Shown: piece by piece, positions 34,969 through 43,259 of the stretch
Layout of the letters: every line of letters starts with the position of its first letter
Numbering within the stretch: position 1 is the first letter of the stretch
DNA from: Alphaproteobacteria bacterium
Lineage (GTDB): Bacteria > Pseudomonadota > Alphaproteobacteria > Rhizobiales > Xanthobacteraceae
NCBI GenBank assembly: GCA_037200445.1
Contig: JBBCGH010000001.1
Location: 4,895,162 to 4,959,161, forward strand
Length of the DNA: 64,000 bases
Direction of reading: 5' to 3'
The notes under the pieces: generated by a model
Database searches by the model: none
What the model saw: only the letters and a program-made list of their open reading frames with translations
Told to the model about the DNA's origin: nothing
Position numbers and translations under genes: made by a program

Positions 34969-36336
34969 TCAGGCGGCGTTCGCCTCCGAGAGCCCCACCT
35001 GCTTCAGCGCCGCCGCCTGGCGCTTGCCGACCTCGGCGACCGAGAACTTCTCGATCGCCTCGTTGAACAGCCGGTAATAGTTGAGCCGCGCGTCGAGATG
35101 CAGAAACACACCGCCGAGCCCGATCGCGGCGCGGTCCATGAACACGAATTCGCGCGGCACCCGCACGCGGCCTTGTTTCCTCAATCCCTGATGCACGCGG
35201 AAGGCTTCGCGGCGGCCGTACTCGGAGGGCTTCACGCCGTCCGCGATGGTGCGCTCGCGGTCGTCGAGCAGCGGGCCATAGATGAACTTGGCCCAGATGT
35301 TGAGGGTGTCGATCGTCTCGCGCGAGAGGCCCTTGAAGCCCCACGTTTCGTAGGCGTGCACCACGCGATCGTGGTCGTCGTGCAGAAGCCCGTTGTAGAG
35401 ATCGACCACTCCGCCGACGAACTTCGGCGGGAAGATGCGGATGCAGCCATAGTCGAGCAGGTTGATGCCGCCCGGGCTGCCACCCTTGTCGAACACCGTG
35501 TAATTGCCGAGATGCGGATCGCCGTGGATCACGCCGAAACGGCTGAACGGAAACCACCAGGCGGAAAACATCGCACGGCCGATGCTGTTGCGGTGTTCGA
35601 GCGGCGCTTTCTTGTGCGTGAGCAGCTTGGTGCCGTCGAGCCAGTCCAGCGTCAGCAGCCGGCCGGTCGAGAGCTCCGGCCACACGTCGGGCACGCGGAT
35701 CAGGTCGATGCCCTTGAGCATCAGGCGATAGAGCGCGACGTGCTTTGCCTCGCGGCGGTAGTCGAGCTCCTCGCGGACGCGCGCGGCGATCTCCTTGGCG
35801 ATCTCGCTCGTATCGATCACCGGGTCCATGCGGCGATGGATCGCGAACAGCCAGTCGAGCTGCTGGAGGTCGGCTTCGACCGCGGACTGCATGTCCGCGT
35901 ACTGCAGCTTGCAGGCAAGCGCCGCGTTATCGAGCGAGCGCGCGCGATGCACCTGCCCGAGCGAGGCCGCGGCGGCGGGCTTGTGCTCGAACGCGGCGAA
36001 TTTGTCCTGCCAGTTCACTCCCAGCTCCGCCGACATGCGCCGCTTGACGAACGGCCAGCCCATCGGCGGGGCTTCGCTCTGGAGCTTCTGCAATTCCTCG
36101 ACGTACTCGGGCGGCAGCAGGTCCGGGATGGTCGCCATCAGCTGCGCGACCTTCATGATCGGGCCCTTCAGCCCGCCGAGCGCCGCCGCAAGCTCCGAGG
36201 CGTTGCGCCCACGGTCGAGCGCAAGTCCCAGGAGCCGGCTTGCCGCAAAGCGCGCCGCAACGCCGCCCATATTGGTCCCGACGCGCGCATACCGCACCGC
36301 ACGGGCCGAGAAACGGTTTCTTTCGCTGTCCGACAT
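34969..36336 (-). CDS. ABC1/AarF (UbiB-type) atypical kinase
   Basis: The protein has 455 residues from the ATG at 36336. It contains the ABC1/ADCK hallmarks: KGPIMKVAQLMA (KxxQ motif, here KVAQ), the Ala-rich loop KPAAAASLGQVHRA in place of a glycine-rich loop, EELDYRREAKH, VIHGDPHLGNYT as the catalytic loop and LLDYGCIRIFP as the metal-binding DYG. Relatives support ubiquinone synthesis or lipid handling. This protein lacks the C-terminal membrane helices of UbiB and is nearer the AarF branch. It is upstream of the cox/pnt genes on the same strand. Confidence 0.9.
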   Translation of the reverse strand: MSDSERNRFSARAVRYARVGTNMGGVAARFAASRLLGLALDRGRNASELAAALGGLKGPIMKVAQLMATIPDLLPPEYVEELQKLQSEAPPMGWPFVKRRMSAELGVNWQDKFAAFEHKPAAAASLGQVHRARSLDNAALACKLQYADMQSAVEADLQQLDWLFAIHRRMDPVIDTSEIAKEIAARVREELDYRREAKHVALYRLMLKGIDLIRVPDVWPELSTGRLLTLDWLDGTKLLTHKKAPLEHRNSIGRAMFSAWWFPFSRFGVIHGDPHLGNYTVFDKGGSPGGINLLDYGCIRIFPPKFVGGVVDLYNGLLHDDHDRVVHAYETWGFKGLSRETIDTLNIWAKFIYGPLLDDRERTIADGVKPSEYGRREAFRVHQGLRKQGRVRVPREFVFMDRAAIGLGGVFLHLDARLNYYRLFNEAIEKFSVAEVGKRQAAALKQVGLSEANAA

Positions 36337-36431
36337 TGAACCTCGGAACACCCCGCTGCCACTAAACATAGGCTTTCATACTGACGGCGCCATAGCGCGC
36401 GCCGGATTGCTTTTATGAGGGACTGATTTCC

Positions 36432-37190
36432 ATGCGCCGATTTTGTGTCGCAATCCTCGGATTGATGCTGCTTGCCGCGCCCGCCGCGGCGAGCGATGGC
36501 AAGCAAGCGGCCGCTCGGGCTTTGGCGGCCGCGCAAGCGCTGAAGCAGCAGGCTGTGGAAACCGCCGCCGCCGGCAAGCAGCTTGATTTCACCAGCGGGC
36601 CTGCGGCCGAGCACCTGCGCCGGATATTCGACAGCAAAGCTCTTGCAGAGCTTCCGCCGGCCGCCGCAAGCGACATGGCGTGGATGACTGATTGGATGGG
36701 CGCGGTGAGCACCACGAATCATACGCTGTACGAGTTCGGCGCCGATATGAAGCGCACGCCGCAGCTCGACCCCGCCGTGCTCGCACGCAATGTGCGCGAG
36801 TACGAGGACCAGATGACGGTCGGCATGGTCTTCCAGCAACGGCTGTTTTCGCGCGCACTGGACAGTGCATATCAGTTTCTTGAATCGTTGGCCGAAAACG
36901 AGCGCACCCCGGTGCGGCTCGCGGGGCTCAAGGGGATGGTCGACGGCTATCTCGAGACCATCAAGGGGGCTCTCTGTTTTGCCAGCGACAATACCATCAA
37001 GCCTGCGAATGCCCGCATGATTGCGGCTGCGGCGCGCGAGTCGGTCGACGAATGGATTGAGTTGACCGAGGACGATACACGCAAGCAGTTCATCAGTCTT
37101 CTGACCGCCGGACAGCAGCAGACCAAGGACAAGGAAACCGCGGAGCATTTCCGCGCGATCCAGGTCGCGCTCGAGGCCGCCAAGTCCTGA
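36432..37190 (+). CDS. secreted helical protein, unknown
   Basis: The product has 252 residues. A signal peptide (FCVAILGLMLLAAPAAAS) is followed by an almost entirely helical domain (for example AAARALAAAQALKQQAVETA and QFLESLAENERTPVRLAGLKG). One Cys, no repeat pattern, and no family I recognise. It is divergent from the AarF kinase, with 95 bp between them. Confidence 0.65.
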   Translation: MRRFCVAILGLMLLAAPAAASDGKQAAARALAAAQALKQQAVETAAAGKQLDFTSGPAAEHLRRIFDSKALAELPPAAASDMAWMTDWMGAVSTTNHTLYEFGADMKRTPQLDPAVLARNVREYEDQMTVGMVFQQRLFSRALDSAYQFLESLAENERTPVRLAGLKGMVDGYLETIKGALCFASDNTIKPANARMIAAAARESVDEWIELTEDDTRKQFISLLTAGQQQTKDKETAEHFRAIQVALEAAKS

Positions 37191-37235
37191 GCCGGACCTT
37201 CGCAGGAGCTCCGGGCTGGCCGGAGCAACGGTTAC

Positions 37236-37682
37236 TTACGCCGACCTGGTTTCGCCGTATCCGCTGGATTCGCGGCGGCGCGACGAGATGAATCCCGCGA
37301 CGCCGATGATCAGCAAGACCGGCCACAGGATGTAGCCGACGACCTTGTCGAAAGCGGTCCGCCGATAGACCGGAAGCGGACTGGGGAGCACGCCGGCACG
37401 CTGCATCGGCTCGATCTTCTCCTTCGGCAGCTGGTAGTACTCACCGCTCACGCCCTTGATGCCGAGCACATAACCGCCGTCCGACACCGAATAGGGCAGC
37501 ATGAACGCGTGCATGGAGGTGAGAAAGCCGAGATAGAGCGCTTCGCCCTTCGGCCCCTTCATGCTGATGTCCTGCAGGTGATTGACCCGTTCTTGCGTGC
37601 CGAAGAACAGCTTGGCGTGCGCGTCCTGACCGGACAGCGCCATAGCGAAAAACACCGCGAGGATGAGCAGACTGCGCCGCAT
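37236..37682 (-). CDS. secreted protein with C-terminal membrane helix
   Basis: The product has 148 residues from the ATG at 37682. A signal peptide (LLILAVFFAMALSGQDAHA), a soluble domain of about 85 residues and a C-terminal helix (VVGYILWPVLLIIGVAGFI) with a basic tail (SSRRRESS) suggest a type I inner-membrane protein facing the periplasm. No family is recognised. It is convergent with the secreted helical protein. Confidence 0.65.
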   Translation of the reverse strand: MRRSLLILAVFFAMALSGQDAHAKLFFGTQERVNHLQDISMKGPKGEALYLGFLTSMHAFMLPYSVSDGGYVLGIKGVSGEYYQLPKEKIEPMQRAGVLPSPLPVYRRTAFDKVVGYILWPVLLIIGVAGFISSRRRESSGYGETRSA

Positions 37683-37959
37683 GATGTGTTGCCCCAAGAT
37701 AAGGCGGCGTTCCTCGCCGCCGGAAACCTGGGAAGCAAGCTACGACAAACGCATCAAATCCCCGCTAATCCGAATGACGCAAGTGTCGGCGGGGCGTTAA
37801 GCCCAGATCAACCTCATCGGGGCGGCGAGGCGTGGCGGGCAGATGCATCGGCGCGGCGACCTGCCGGCGTGGAACCAGGCCGGCTCGCGTCCATGTGAAG
37901 CTCTCCCGTTTGCATCTGTTGTAGTGTTGGGAACTGTCGAACAACGACGTGGAGGAAAC

Positions 37960-38829
37960 ATGTGCGATCAGGATCATTTTGACCACGACTTGGAGGAGTA
38001 CGAAAAGCGCGGACTGGTGACGCGCCGCCAGTTCGGCGTGCTGCTCGGCGCGGGGGTCAGCATGATGCTGCCGGCGGTGGCGAACGCGGTGGCTGTTACC
38101 GAGTCTGACGTAACGATCACGACCCCGGACGGCACGGCGGACGCATACTTCGTCCATCCGTCGGCGGGCACGGCGCCGGGCATTCTCGTGTGGCCGGACA
38201 TCTTCGGGCTGCGCCCGGCGTTCCGGCAGATGGGCAAGCGGCTCGCCGAGTCGGGCTATTCGGTGCTCGTGGTGAACCAGTTCTACCGTGTGAAAAAGCC
38301 GCCGATCGGCGCGCAAGGCTCGCAGACGCCGATTCCGGAGCTGCTGCCGCTCGCACAGGCGTTGAACGAAACCACGCACATGACGGACGCGAAGGCGTTC
38401 ATCGCGTGGCTGGACAGCCAGCCATCAGTGGCGAAGGACAAGAAGATCGGCACGCAGGGCTACTGCATGGGCGGCCCGATGGCATTCCGCACGTCGGCAG
38501 CAGTGCCGGATCGCGTCGGCGCAGTCGCGTCGTTCCATGGCGGCGGCCTTGTCACCGACCAGCCGAACAGCCCGCACTTGCAGGCCGCGAAGACCAAGGC
38601 GCAGTTCCTGATCGCAATCGCGTCGAACGACGACCAGCGTTCGCCGAACGAAAAGAACGTGCTCAAGGAAACCTTCGAGAAAGCCAAACTGCCGGCCGAG
38701 ATCGAAGTCTACTCTGGCGCGCACGGATGGTGTCCGCCGGACTCGCGCGTCTACAACGAGCCGGACGCCGAAAAGGCCTGGACGCGTCTGCTGGCGCTCT
38801 ACGGCAAGGCGCTCGGCGGCGCCTCATAG
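37960..38829 (+). CDS. dienelactone hydrolase family protein, Tat-type leader
   Basis: The protein has 289 residues from the ATG at 37960, directly after GGAGGAAAC. An acidic head leads into LVTRRQFGVLLGAGVSMMLP, a likely twin-arginine leader. The alpha/beta hydrolase has the DLH nucleophile Cys in TQGYCMGGPMAF, the Asp in IASNDDQRSP and the His in SGAHGWCPPD. Members hydrolyse lactones or esters. Export is unusual compared with the cytosolic ClcD/TcbE enzymes of chlorocatechol breakdown, so the substrate is open. A perfect hairpin follows the stop. Confidence 0.9.
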   Translation: MCDQDHFDHDLEEYEKRGLVTRRQFGVLLGAGVSMMLPAVANAVAVTESDVTITTPDGTADAYFVHPSAGTAPGILVWPDIFGLRPAFRQMGKRLAESGYSVLVVNQFYRVKKPPIGAQGSQTPIPELLPLAQALNETTHMTDAKAFIAWLDSQPSVAKDKKIGTQGYCMGGPMAFRTSAAVPDRVGAVASFHGGGLVTDQPNSPHLQAAKTKAQFLIAIASNDDQRSPNEKNVLKETFEKAKLPAEIEVYSGAHGWCPPDSRVYNEPDAEKAWTRLLALYGKALGGAS

Positions 38830-38841
38830 CGACGGCACGTT

Positions 38842-38876
38842 CCGTCAGGGCGCTCCCATGCGGAGCGCCCTGACGG
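38842..38876. terminator. perfect 15-bp hairpin after the hydrolase gene
   Basis: CCGTCAGGGCGCTCC (38842-38856) pairs perfectly with GGAGCGCCCTGACGG (38862-38876) around a CATGC loop. There is no T-run on either side, so it may be a processing or stabilising hairpin or a weak two-way terminator. The stop codon of the pepF relic lies inside it. Confidence 0.5.
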
Positions 38877-38940
38877 CATCCCAGCGCTTGCGGTCGAGCA
38901 CTTCCAACTCCCCGATCATCCGCTCGATCGCGGAGAGGCC
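38847..38940 (-). pseudogene. relic of a pepF 3' end
   Basis: Positions 38886-38940 match 39560-39614, the last codons of the intact pepF, at 49 of 55 bases. The minus strand reads LSAIERMIGELEVLDRKRWD, compared with LSVIERMIGELEALDGKR in the intact protein, then runs on to a stop inside the hairpin. Homology stops at 38940, ten bases short of the parE stop codon. It is a displaced second pepF terminus that marks one edge of the parDE insertion. Confidence 0.75.
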
Positions 38941-38949
38941 TCAGGTGCG

Positions 38950-39264
38950 CTATTGGCGGCCCCGTTGGACCAAATCCTCCCTGATGTCGCGTGCACCGTG
39001 AAGGATACGCAGAACCTCAACAATTCCATCTAATGAAACCGGATCGTAGAAAATCAGGTACGGCGCAACGATCCGCATCCGAACATGTGCGCCGAGCTCA
39101 TGCCGCGGTGGACCAATGTGAGGTAAAGTAGCGAGGCCGTTGATCGCGGCACGAATTTCTTGCGCATATCGCGCAGAGACGCCTGCTCCGGCGACTTCAA
39201 ACAGATAACCAACGATCTCGTCGAAATCTTCTTGCGCGCGCCGTGACAGCCTGACTTGCGGCAT
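38950..39264 (-). CDS. ParE/RelE superfamily toxin
   Basis: The protein has 104 residues. VRLSRRAQEDFDEIVGYLFE, AINGLATLPHIGPPRHELG, VAPYLIFYD and EVLRILHGARD are the standard ParE strand-helix blocks. Many ParE proteins poison DNA gyrase, but the target here is not shown. The gene starts four bases after the antitoxin stop, in the antitoxin-toxin order expected of parDE. Confidence 0.9.
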   Translation of the reverse strand: MPQVRLSRRAQEDFDEIVGYLFEVAGAGVSARYAQEIRAAINGLATLPHIGPPRHELGAHVRMRIVAPYLIFYDPVSLDGIVEVLRILHGARDIREDLVQRGRQ

Positions 39265-39268
39265 GCGC

Positions 39269-39517
39269 TCAGCGCAAGGTCTTCAGCTTTTCGTCAACGT
39301 GCGCGTTGAACTCGTCGAGCGTCACGAACTCACCCCGCGCGAGGGATGCTCGGGCTTCATCGATGTACGGCTTTGCCCAAGACAAATCCGTCGTGTCGAC
39401 CGGCCGCATCAGTTCGGCAACCGCGATCTGAACGGCCTCCTCGACGGAGTCAAAGTGACCGGCGGCCACTTCCGCCTCCAGCCACGCCTGCTGCTTGGGA
39501 GTGAGGGTGATCGTCAT
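39269..39517 (-). CDS. ParD-like antitoxin
   Basis: The product has 82 residues. MTITLTPKQQAWLEAEVAAG resembles the ribbon-helix-helix opening of ParD, which binds its own operator. The C-terminal half (WAKPYIDEARASLARGEFVT and DEFNAHVDEKLKTL) would wrap the toxin. It is first in the operon and its promoter abuts the start codon. Confidence 0.88.
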   Translation of the reverse strand: MTITLTPKQQAWLEAEVAAGHFDSVEEAVQIAVAELMRPVDTTDLSWAKPYIDEARASLARGEFVTLDEFNAHVDEKLKTLR

Positions 39518-39532
39518 CGTACAAGTATACCA
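39515..39532 (-). promoter_or_regulatory. parD promoter -10 box and candidate operator
   Basis: On the minus strand a consensus-like TATACT lies at 39529-39524, only seven bases before the parD ATG, so the mRNA would have almost no leader. The same bases form an imperfect palindrome, GTATACTTGTAC, suitable for autoregulation by ParD. No convincing -35 box is visible. Confidence 0.4.
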
Positions 39533-39554
39533 CGTGCAACCGAAAAAGTCTCGC

Positions 39555-41420
39555 TCATCGCTTCCCGTCGAGCGCCTCCAACTCCCCGATCATCCGCTCG
39601 ATCACCGAGAGGCCGCCCTGCCAGAACTTCGGCTCGCGTGCGTCGAGCCCGAACGGCTTGAGCAGCTCCGAATGATGCTTGGTGCCGCCGGCCGAGAGCA
39701 TCGCGAGATAGCGGTCGGCAAAGCCCTCATGGGATTTTTCGTAGACCGCATAGAGCGAGTTCACCAGGCAATCGCCGAACGCGTAGGCGTAAACGTAGAA
39801 CGGCGAATGGATGAAGTGCGGGATGTAGCTCCAGAGCACCTCGTAGCCGGGCTTGAGCTCGATCGCGGGGCCGAGGCTCTCGCCCTGCACGCTCATCCAG
39901 ATCTCGTCGATCTTGTCCGCGGTGAGCTCGCCCTTGCGGCGTTCGGTGTGCACCTTGCGCTCGAACGTGTAGAACGCGATCTGCCGCACCACCGTGTTGA
40001 TCATGTCCTCGGCCTTGGCGGCGAGCATGGCGCGGCGCTGCTTCACGTCCTTCGTTTCGGCGAGCAGCTTCTGGAAGGTGAGCATCTCGCCGAACACGCT
40101 CGCGGTCTCGGCCAGCGTCAACGGCGTCGGCGCCATCAGCGCGCCGTTTGGCGCCGCGAGCACCTGGTGCACGCCGTGGCCGAGCTCATGCGCGAGCGTC
40201 ATGACGTCGCGCGGCTTGCCCTGGTAGTTGAGCAGCACATATGGGTGTGCGGAGGGCACGGTCGGATGCGCGAAGGCACCGGCCTGCTTGCCGGGCCGCG
40301 CCGGCGCATCGATCCAGTTGCGTGCGAAGAAGCGCTCCGCGACGTCCGCCATGCGCGGCGAGAACGCCCCATAGGCGCTGAGCACGGTCTCGCGCGCCTG
40401 ATCCCAGGCGATGGTGCGCTGCTCCACCTTGGGCAGCGGCGCATTACGATCCCAGTGCGGGAGATGCTTCTTGCCGAACCACTTGGCTTTCAGCCCGTAG
40501 TAGCGATGCGAAAGCCGCGGATAGGCGTCGCGCACCGCCGACACCAGCGCATCGACCACCTCGGGCTCGACGCGGTTCGAAAGATGCCGCGCGTCCGCGA
40601 TGTCCTTGAAGCCGCGCCAGCGGTCGGAAATCTCCTTGTCCTTCGCGAGCGTGTTGGTGATCAGCGTGAAGACGCGCCGGTTTTCCTTGAAGGTCTTTGC
40701 CAGCGCCTCCGAGGCGGCGCGGCGCTTCTTCTCGCTCGCGTCCAGCATCAGCGAGAGCGTCGCCTCGATCGCGAGCGGCTTGCCCTCGACGGTGAAGCGC
40801 AGCGCGCCCATCGTCTCGTCGAACAGCCGGTTCCAGGCGCCCGCCCCGGTCACCGATTTTTCGTGGAATAATTCTTCGACGCGATCCTCGAGCTGGTACG
40901 GCTTCTCCTTGCGCACGTCCTCGATCCACGGCCGGTAGTGACCGAGCGCCGGGTCGGCCATGGCGTCTTCCAGCGCCGCATCGTCGATGCGGTTGAGCTC
41001 GAGCGTGAAGAACAGCATGTGCAGCGAGGCGGCGGTCACGCGCTCCTGCATGTCGCCGTAGAATTTCATCCGCACCGGGTCGGTGGTGTTGCCCACGTAG
41101 AACAGGCTCGCGAACGAGATCAGCCGCCCGAGCAGGTCGTCGAGCGCCTCGTAGCGCTTCACCGCTTCGGCGAGCTTCGGCCCGGCATCCGTCCCCGCCG
41201 CAAACGCGGCGAGCTTGCCCTTGTAGGCCTCCTCGAAGGCGACGCTTTCGGCGTCGGCGCGTTCGAGGTCGCGCTTCACCTCGGGCGCATCGTACGCAGG
41301 ATAGAGATCGGCCAGGTTCCACTCGGGGAGCGCGCCGAGGGCTTTCGTTGGCGACGACCTGGCGGGCTTGCGCGCGGCGGGCTTGGCGGATTTGGTCTTT
41401 TTCTTCGCAGCGGCGGGCAT
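39555..41420 (-). CDS. pepF: oligoendopeptidase F (M3 family)
   Basis: This 621-residue protein is a cytosolic zinc peptidase that cleaves short peptides. A Lys/Ala-rich head (AAAKKKTKSAKPAARK) precedes the family start LPEWNLADLYPAYDAPEV. The zinc site is LAHELGHGVHQVL (HExxH) with the third ligand downstream in ETASVFGEML. KPRDVMTLAHELGH and HFIHSPFYVYAYAFGDCLV are further M3 blocks. The last 18 codons are nearly repeated 674 bp away at 38886-38940. It is divergent from the sigma-54 regulator. Confidence 0.95.
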   Translation of the reverse strand: MPAAAKKKTKSAKPAARKPARSSPTKALGALPEWNLADLYPAYDAPEVKRDLERADAESVAFEEAYKGKLAAFAAGTDAGPKLAEAVKRYEALDDLLGRLISFASLFYVGNTTDPVRMKFYGDMQERVTAASLHMLFFTLELNRIDDAALEDAMADPALGHYRPWIEDVRKEKPYQLEDRVEELFHEKSVTGAGAWNRLFDETMGALRFTVEGKPLAIEATLSLMLDASEKKRRAASEALAKTFKENRRVFTLITNTLAKDKEISDRWRGFKDIADARHLSNRVEPEVVDALVSAVRDAYPRLSHRYYGLKAKWFGKKHLPHWDRNAPLPKVEQRTIAWDQARETVLSAYGAFSPRMADVAERFFARNWIDAPARPGKQAGAFAHPTVPSAHPYVLLNYQGKPRDVMTLAHELGHGVHQVLAAPNGALMAPTPLTLAETASVFGEMLTFQKLLAETKDVKQRRAMLAAKAEDMINTVVRQIAFYTFERKVHTERRKGELTADKIDEIWMSVQGESLGPAIELKPGYEVLWSYIPHFIHSPFYVYAYAFGDCLVNSLYAVYEKSHEGFADRYLAMLSAGGTKHHSELLKPFGLDAREPKFWQGGLSVIERMIGELEALDGKR

Positions 41421-41494
41421 CGGACACCTCAAATGTCGGCGCAACATAGTCGGGACGGGTGAGGGTTCAACTGGCCTGCGCGTGTAGCCGACGC

Positions 41495-41509
41495 TTAACA
41501 GCCCGTTAA
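41495..41509 (+). promoter_or_regulatory. perfect CtrA-type box TTAA-N7-TTAA
   Basis: TTAA at 41495-41498, seven bases (CAGCCCG), and TTAA at 41506-41509 match the full CtrA recognition motif of alphaproteobacteria. It lies 51 bp before the start of the sigma-54 response regulator and 75 bp upstream of the divergent pepF start. This spacing fits CtrA control of the regulator. Confidence 0.6.
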
Positions 41510-41559
41510 GCCGCGTCCGCCATGGTGCGCCAATTCGGCACAGTTGCCGTGGAGTCACC

Positions 41560-43086
41560 ATGCCCGAGCTCATCCTCATCGTCGACGACGATCCCGTGCA
41601 GCGCCGCCTGCTCGAAGCGATGGCGCGCCGCGTCGGTTACGATGTGATGATCGCCGAAGGCGGCGATGCGGCGGTCGCGATCCTGACCGGACCCGACGGA
41701 GGCCGCATCGACGCCGTGATCCTCGATCTGGTGATGCCCGACCTCGACGGCTACGGCGTGCTCGCGCGCATGCGCGACATGGGCCTCGGCATTCCGGTGA
41801 TCGTGCAGACCGCGCACGGCGGGATCGACACGGTCGTCGCCGCGATGCGCGCGGGCGCGATGGATTTCGTCGTCAAGCCGGTCGGCGCCGAGCGGCTGCA
41901 GGTTTCGCTGCGCAACGCACTCTCCGCGGGCGCGCTCGAAGCGGAATTCCAGCGCATGAAGCGCAGCCGCACCGGCACGCTCGGCTTCAAGGATATCGTG
42001 ACGCGCAACGCGCGCATGCAGGCGGTGCTGCGCACCGCCGAGAAGGCGACCGCTTCGCTCATTCCGGTGCTGATCGAAGGCGAGAGCGGCGTCGGCAAGG
42101 AGCTGATCGCGCGTGCCATCCATGGGTCGGGCGAACGGCGCGCCAGGCCCTTCGTCGCGGTGAACTGCGGCGCAATCCCCGAGAACCTGGTCGAGTCGAC
42201 GCTGTTCGGCCACGAGAAGGGCGCGTTCACCGGCGCGACCGAGAAGCACACCGGCAAGTTCGTCGAGGCTTCCGGCGGCACGCTGTTCCTCGATGAGGTC
42301 GGCGAATTGCCACCTGCCGCGCAGGTGAAGCTCCTCCGCGCGATCCAGGAGGGTCAGGTCGATCCGGTGGGCGGCCGCAAGCCCATCAAGGTCGATGTGC
42401 GCATCATCTCGGCGACCAACCGCAACCTGATCGCGGACGCCAAGAGCGGGCGCTTCCGCGAGGACCTGTTCTATCGCCTGCATGTATTCCCGATCACGGT
42501 GCCGCCGCTGCGCGAGCGGCCCCAAGACATTCCGGATCTGGTGCGGCACTTCCTCGTCCGCTTCGCCGCGGAGGAAGGAAAGCGCATCCGCGCCGTCTCG
42601 GCCGATGCCCTCGGGCTACTCAACGCGCATCCATGGCCGGGCAATGTGCGGCAGCTCGAGAATGCGGTGTTCCGCGCGGTCGTGCTCGCCGACGGCGACG
42701 AGATCGGCGCGAGCGAATTCCCGCAGCTCGCGCTCCACACCCGGATGCCGGCACCGGCCATCGCGCCGGCCGACGACACACTGCACGAGCGTACCGCGGC
42801 ACCGCTGATCCTTGAGGAGGCGCCGGCCATGAGCCCGCATCACGCGCCACCGTCCGTTCCGGCCGCAGACGCGCTGCCGCTCGTCGATGCGTCCGGCCAG
42901 GTGCGGCCGCTCGAAGAACTGGAAGCCGATGTGATTCGCTTCGCCATCGCCCGCTATCGCGGCCAGATGTCCGAAGTCGCGCGCCGGTTGCGGATCGGCC
43001 GCTCGACGCTCTACCGGAAACTCGACGAGCTGGGGCTCGGCGCCGCGAAATCCGGCGAACCGGAAGAAAACGTGGCGAGCGGGTGA
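41560..43086 (+). CDS. sigma-54 dependent response regulator (NtrC family)
   Basis: The protein has 508 residues. The receiver domain has acidic residues at 9-11, the phospho-acceptor Asp56 ([12 protein letters not shown]) and Lys107 (FVVKP). The AAA+ domain has Walker A GESGVGKE (174-181), the sigma-54 contact loop GAFTGA (221-226) and Walker B TLFLDE (241-246). A Pro/Ala-rich linker (about 385-435) leads to a Fis-type helix-turn-helix ([21 protein letters not shown]). It should activate RpoN promoters when phosphorylated. No sensor kinase is adjacent, so it is an orphan. A CtrA box stands upstream and cell-wall genes follow. Confidence 0.95.
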   Translation: MPELILIVDDDPVQRRLLEAMARRVGYDVMIAEGGDAAVAILTGPDGGRIDAVILDLVMPDLDGYGVLARMRDMGLGIPVIVQTAHGGIDTVVAAMRAGAMDFVVKPVGAERLQVSLRNALSAGALEAEFQRMKRSRTGTLGFKDIVTRNARMQAVLRTAEKATASLIPVLIEGESGVGKELIARAIHGSGERRARPFVAVNCGAIPENLVESTLFGHEKGAFTGATEKHTGKFVEASGGTLFLDEVGELPPAAQVKLLRAIQEGQVDPVGGRKPIKVDVRIISATNRNLIADAKSGRFREDLFYRLHVFPITVPPLRERPQDIPDLVRHFLVRFAAEEGKRIRAVSADALGLLNAHPWPGNVRQLENAVFRAVVLADGDEIGASEFPQLALHTRMPAPAIAPADDTLHERTAAPLILEEAPAMSPHHAPPSVPAADALPLVDASGQVRPLEELEADVIRFAIARYRGQMSEVARRLRIGRSTLYRKLDELGLGAAKSGEPEENVASG

Positions 43087-43259
43087 CACCGGGGCCGAAA
43101 TGAGCGCGAGCCATCAACTTGCCGCGTTCTCATTGGTTGATTTCGCTAGGACTTTGGAGTCAGGTCAGTCCCGGGTGGGGGATGATGCGGCTTCCCCGGC
43201 CGCATGCGTTTGGGGTCCTTGGTTTTGCGTTTGCCCACGGGGGGTTAAGGGATTTCCAC

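Noticed and set aside
37960-38829. Part of a chlorocatechol pathway
   Set aside because: No other pathway genes nearby and the protein carries an export leader, unlike the cytosolic pathway enzymes.
38842-38876. CRISPR or repeat-array unit
   Set aside because: It is a single hairpin with no repeated spacer structure. No CRISPR-like array exists in the window.
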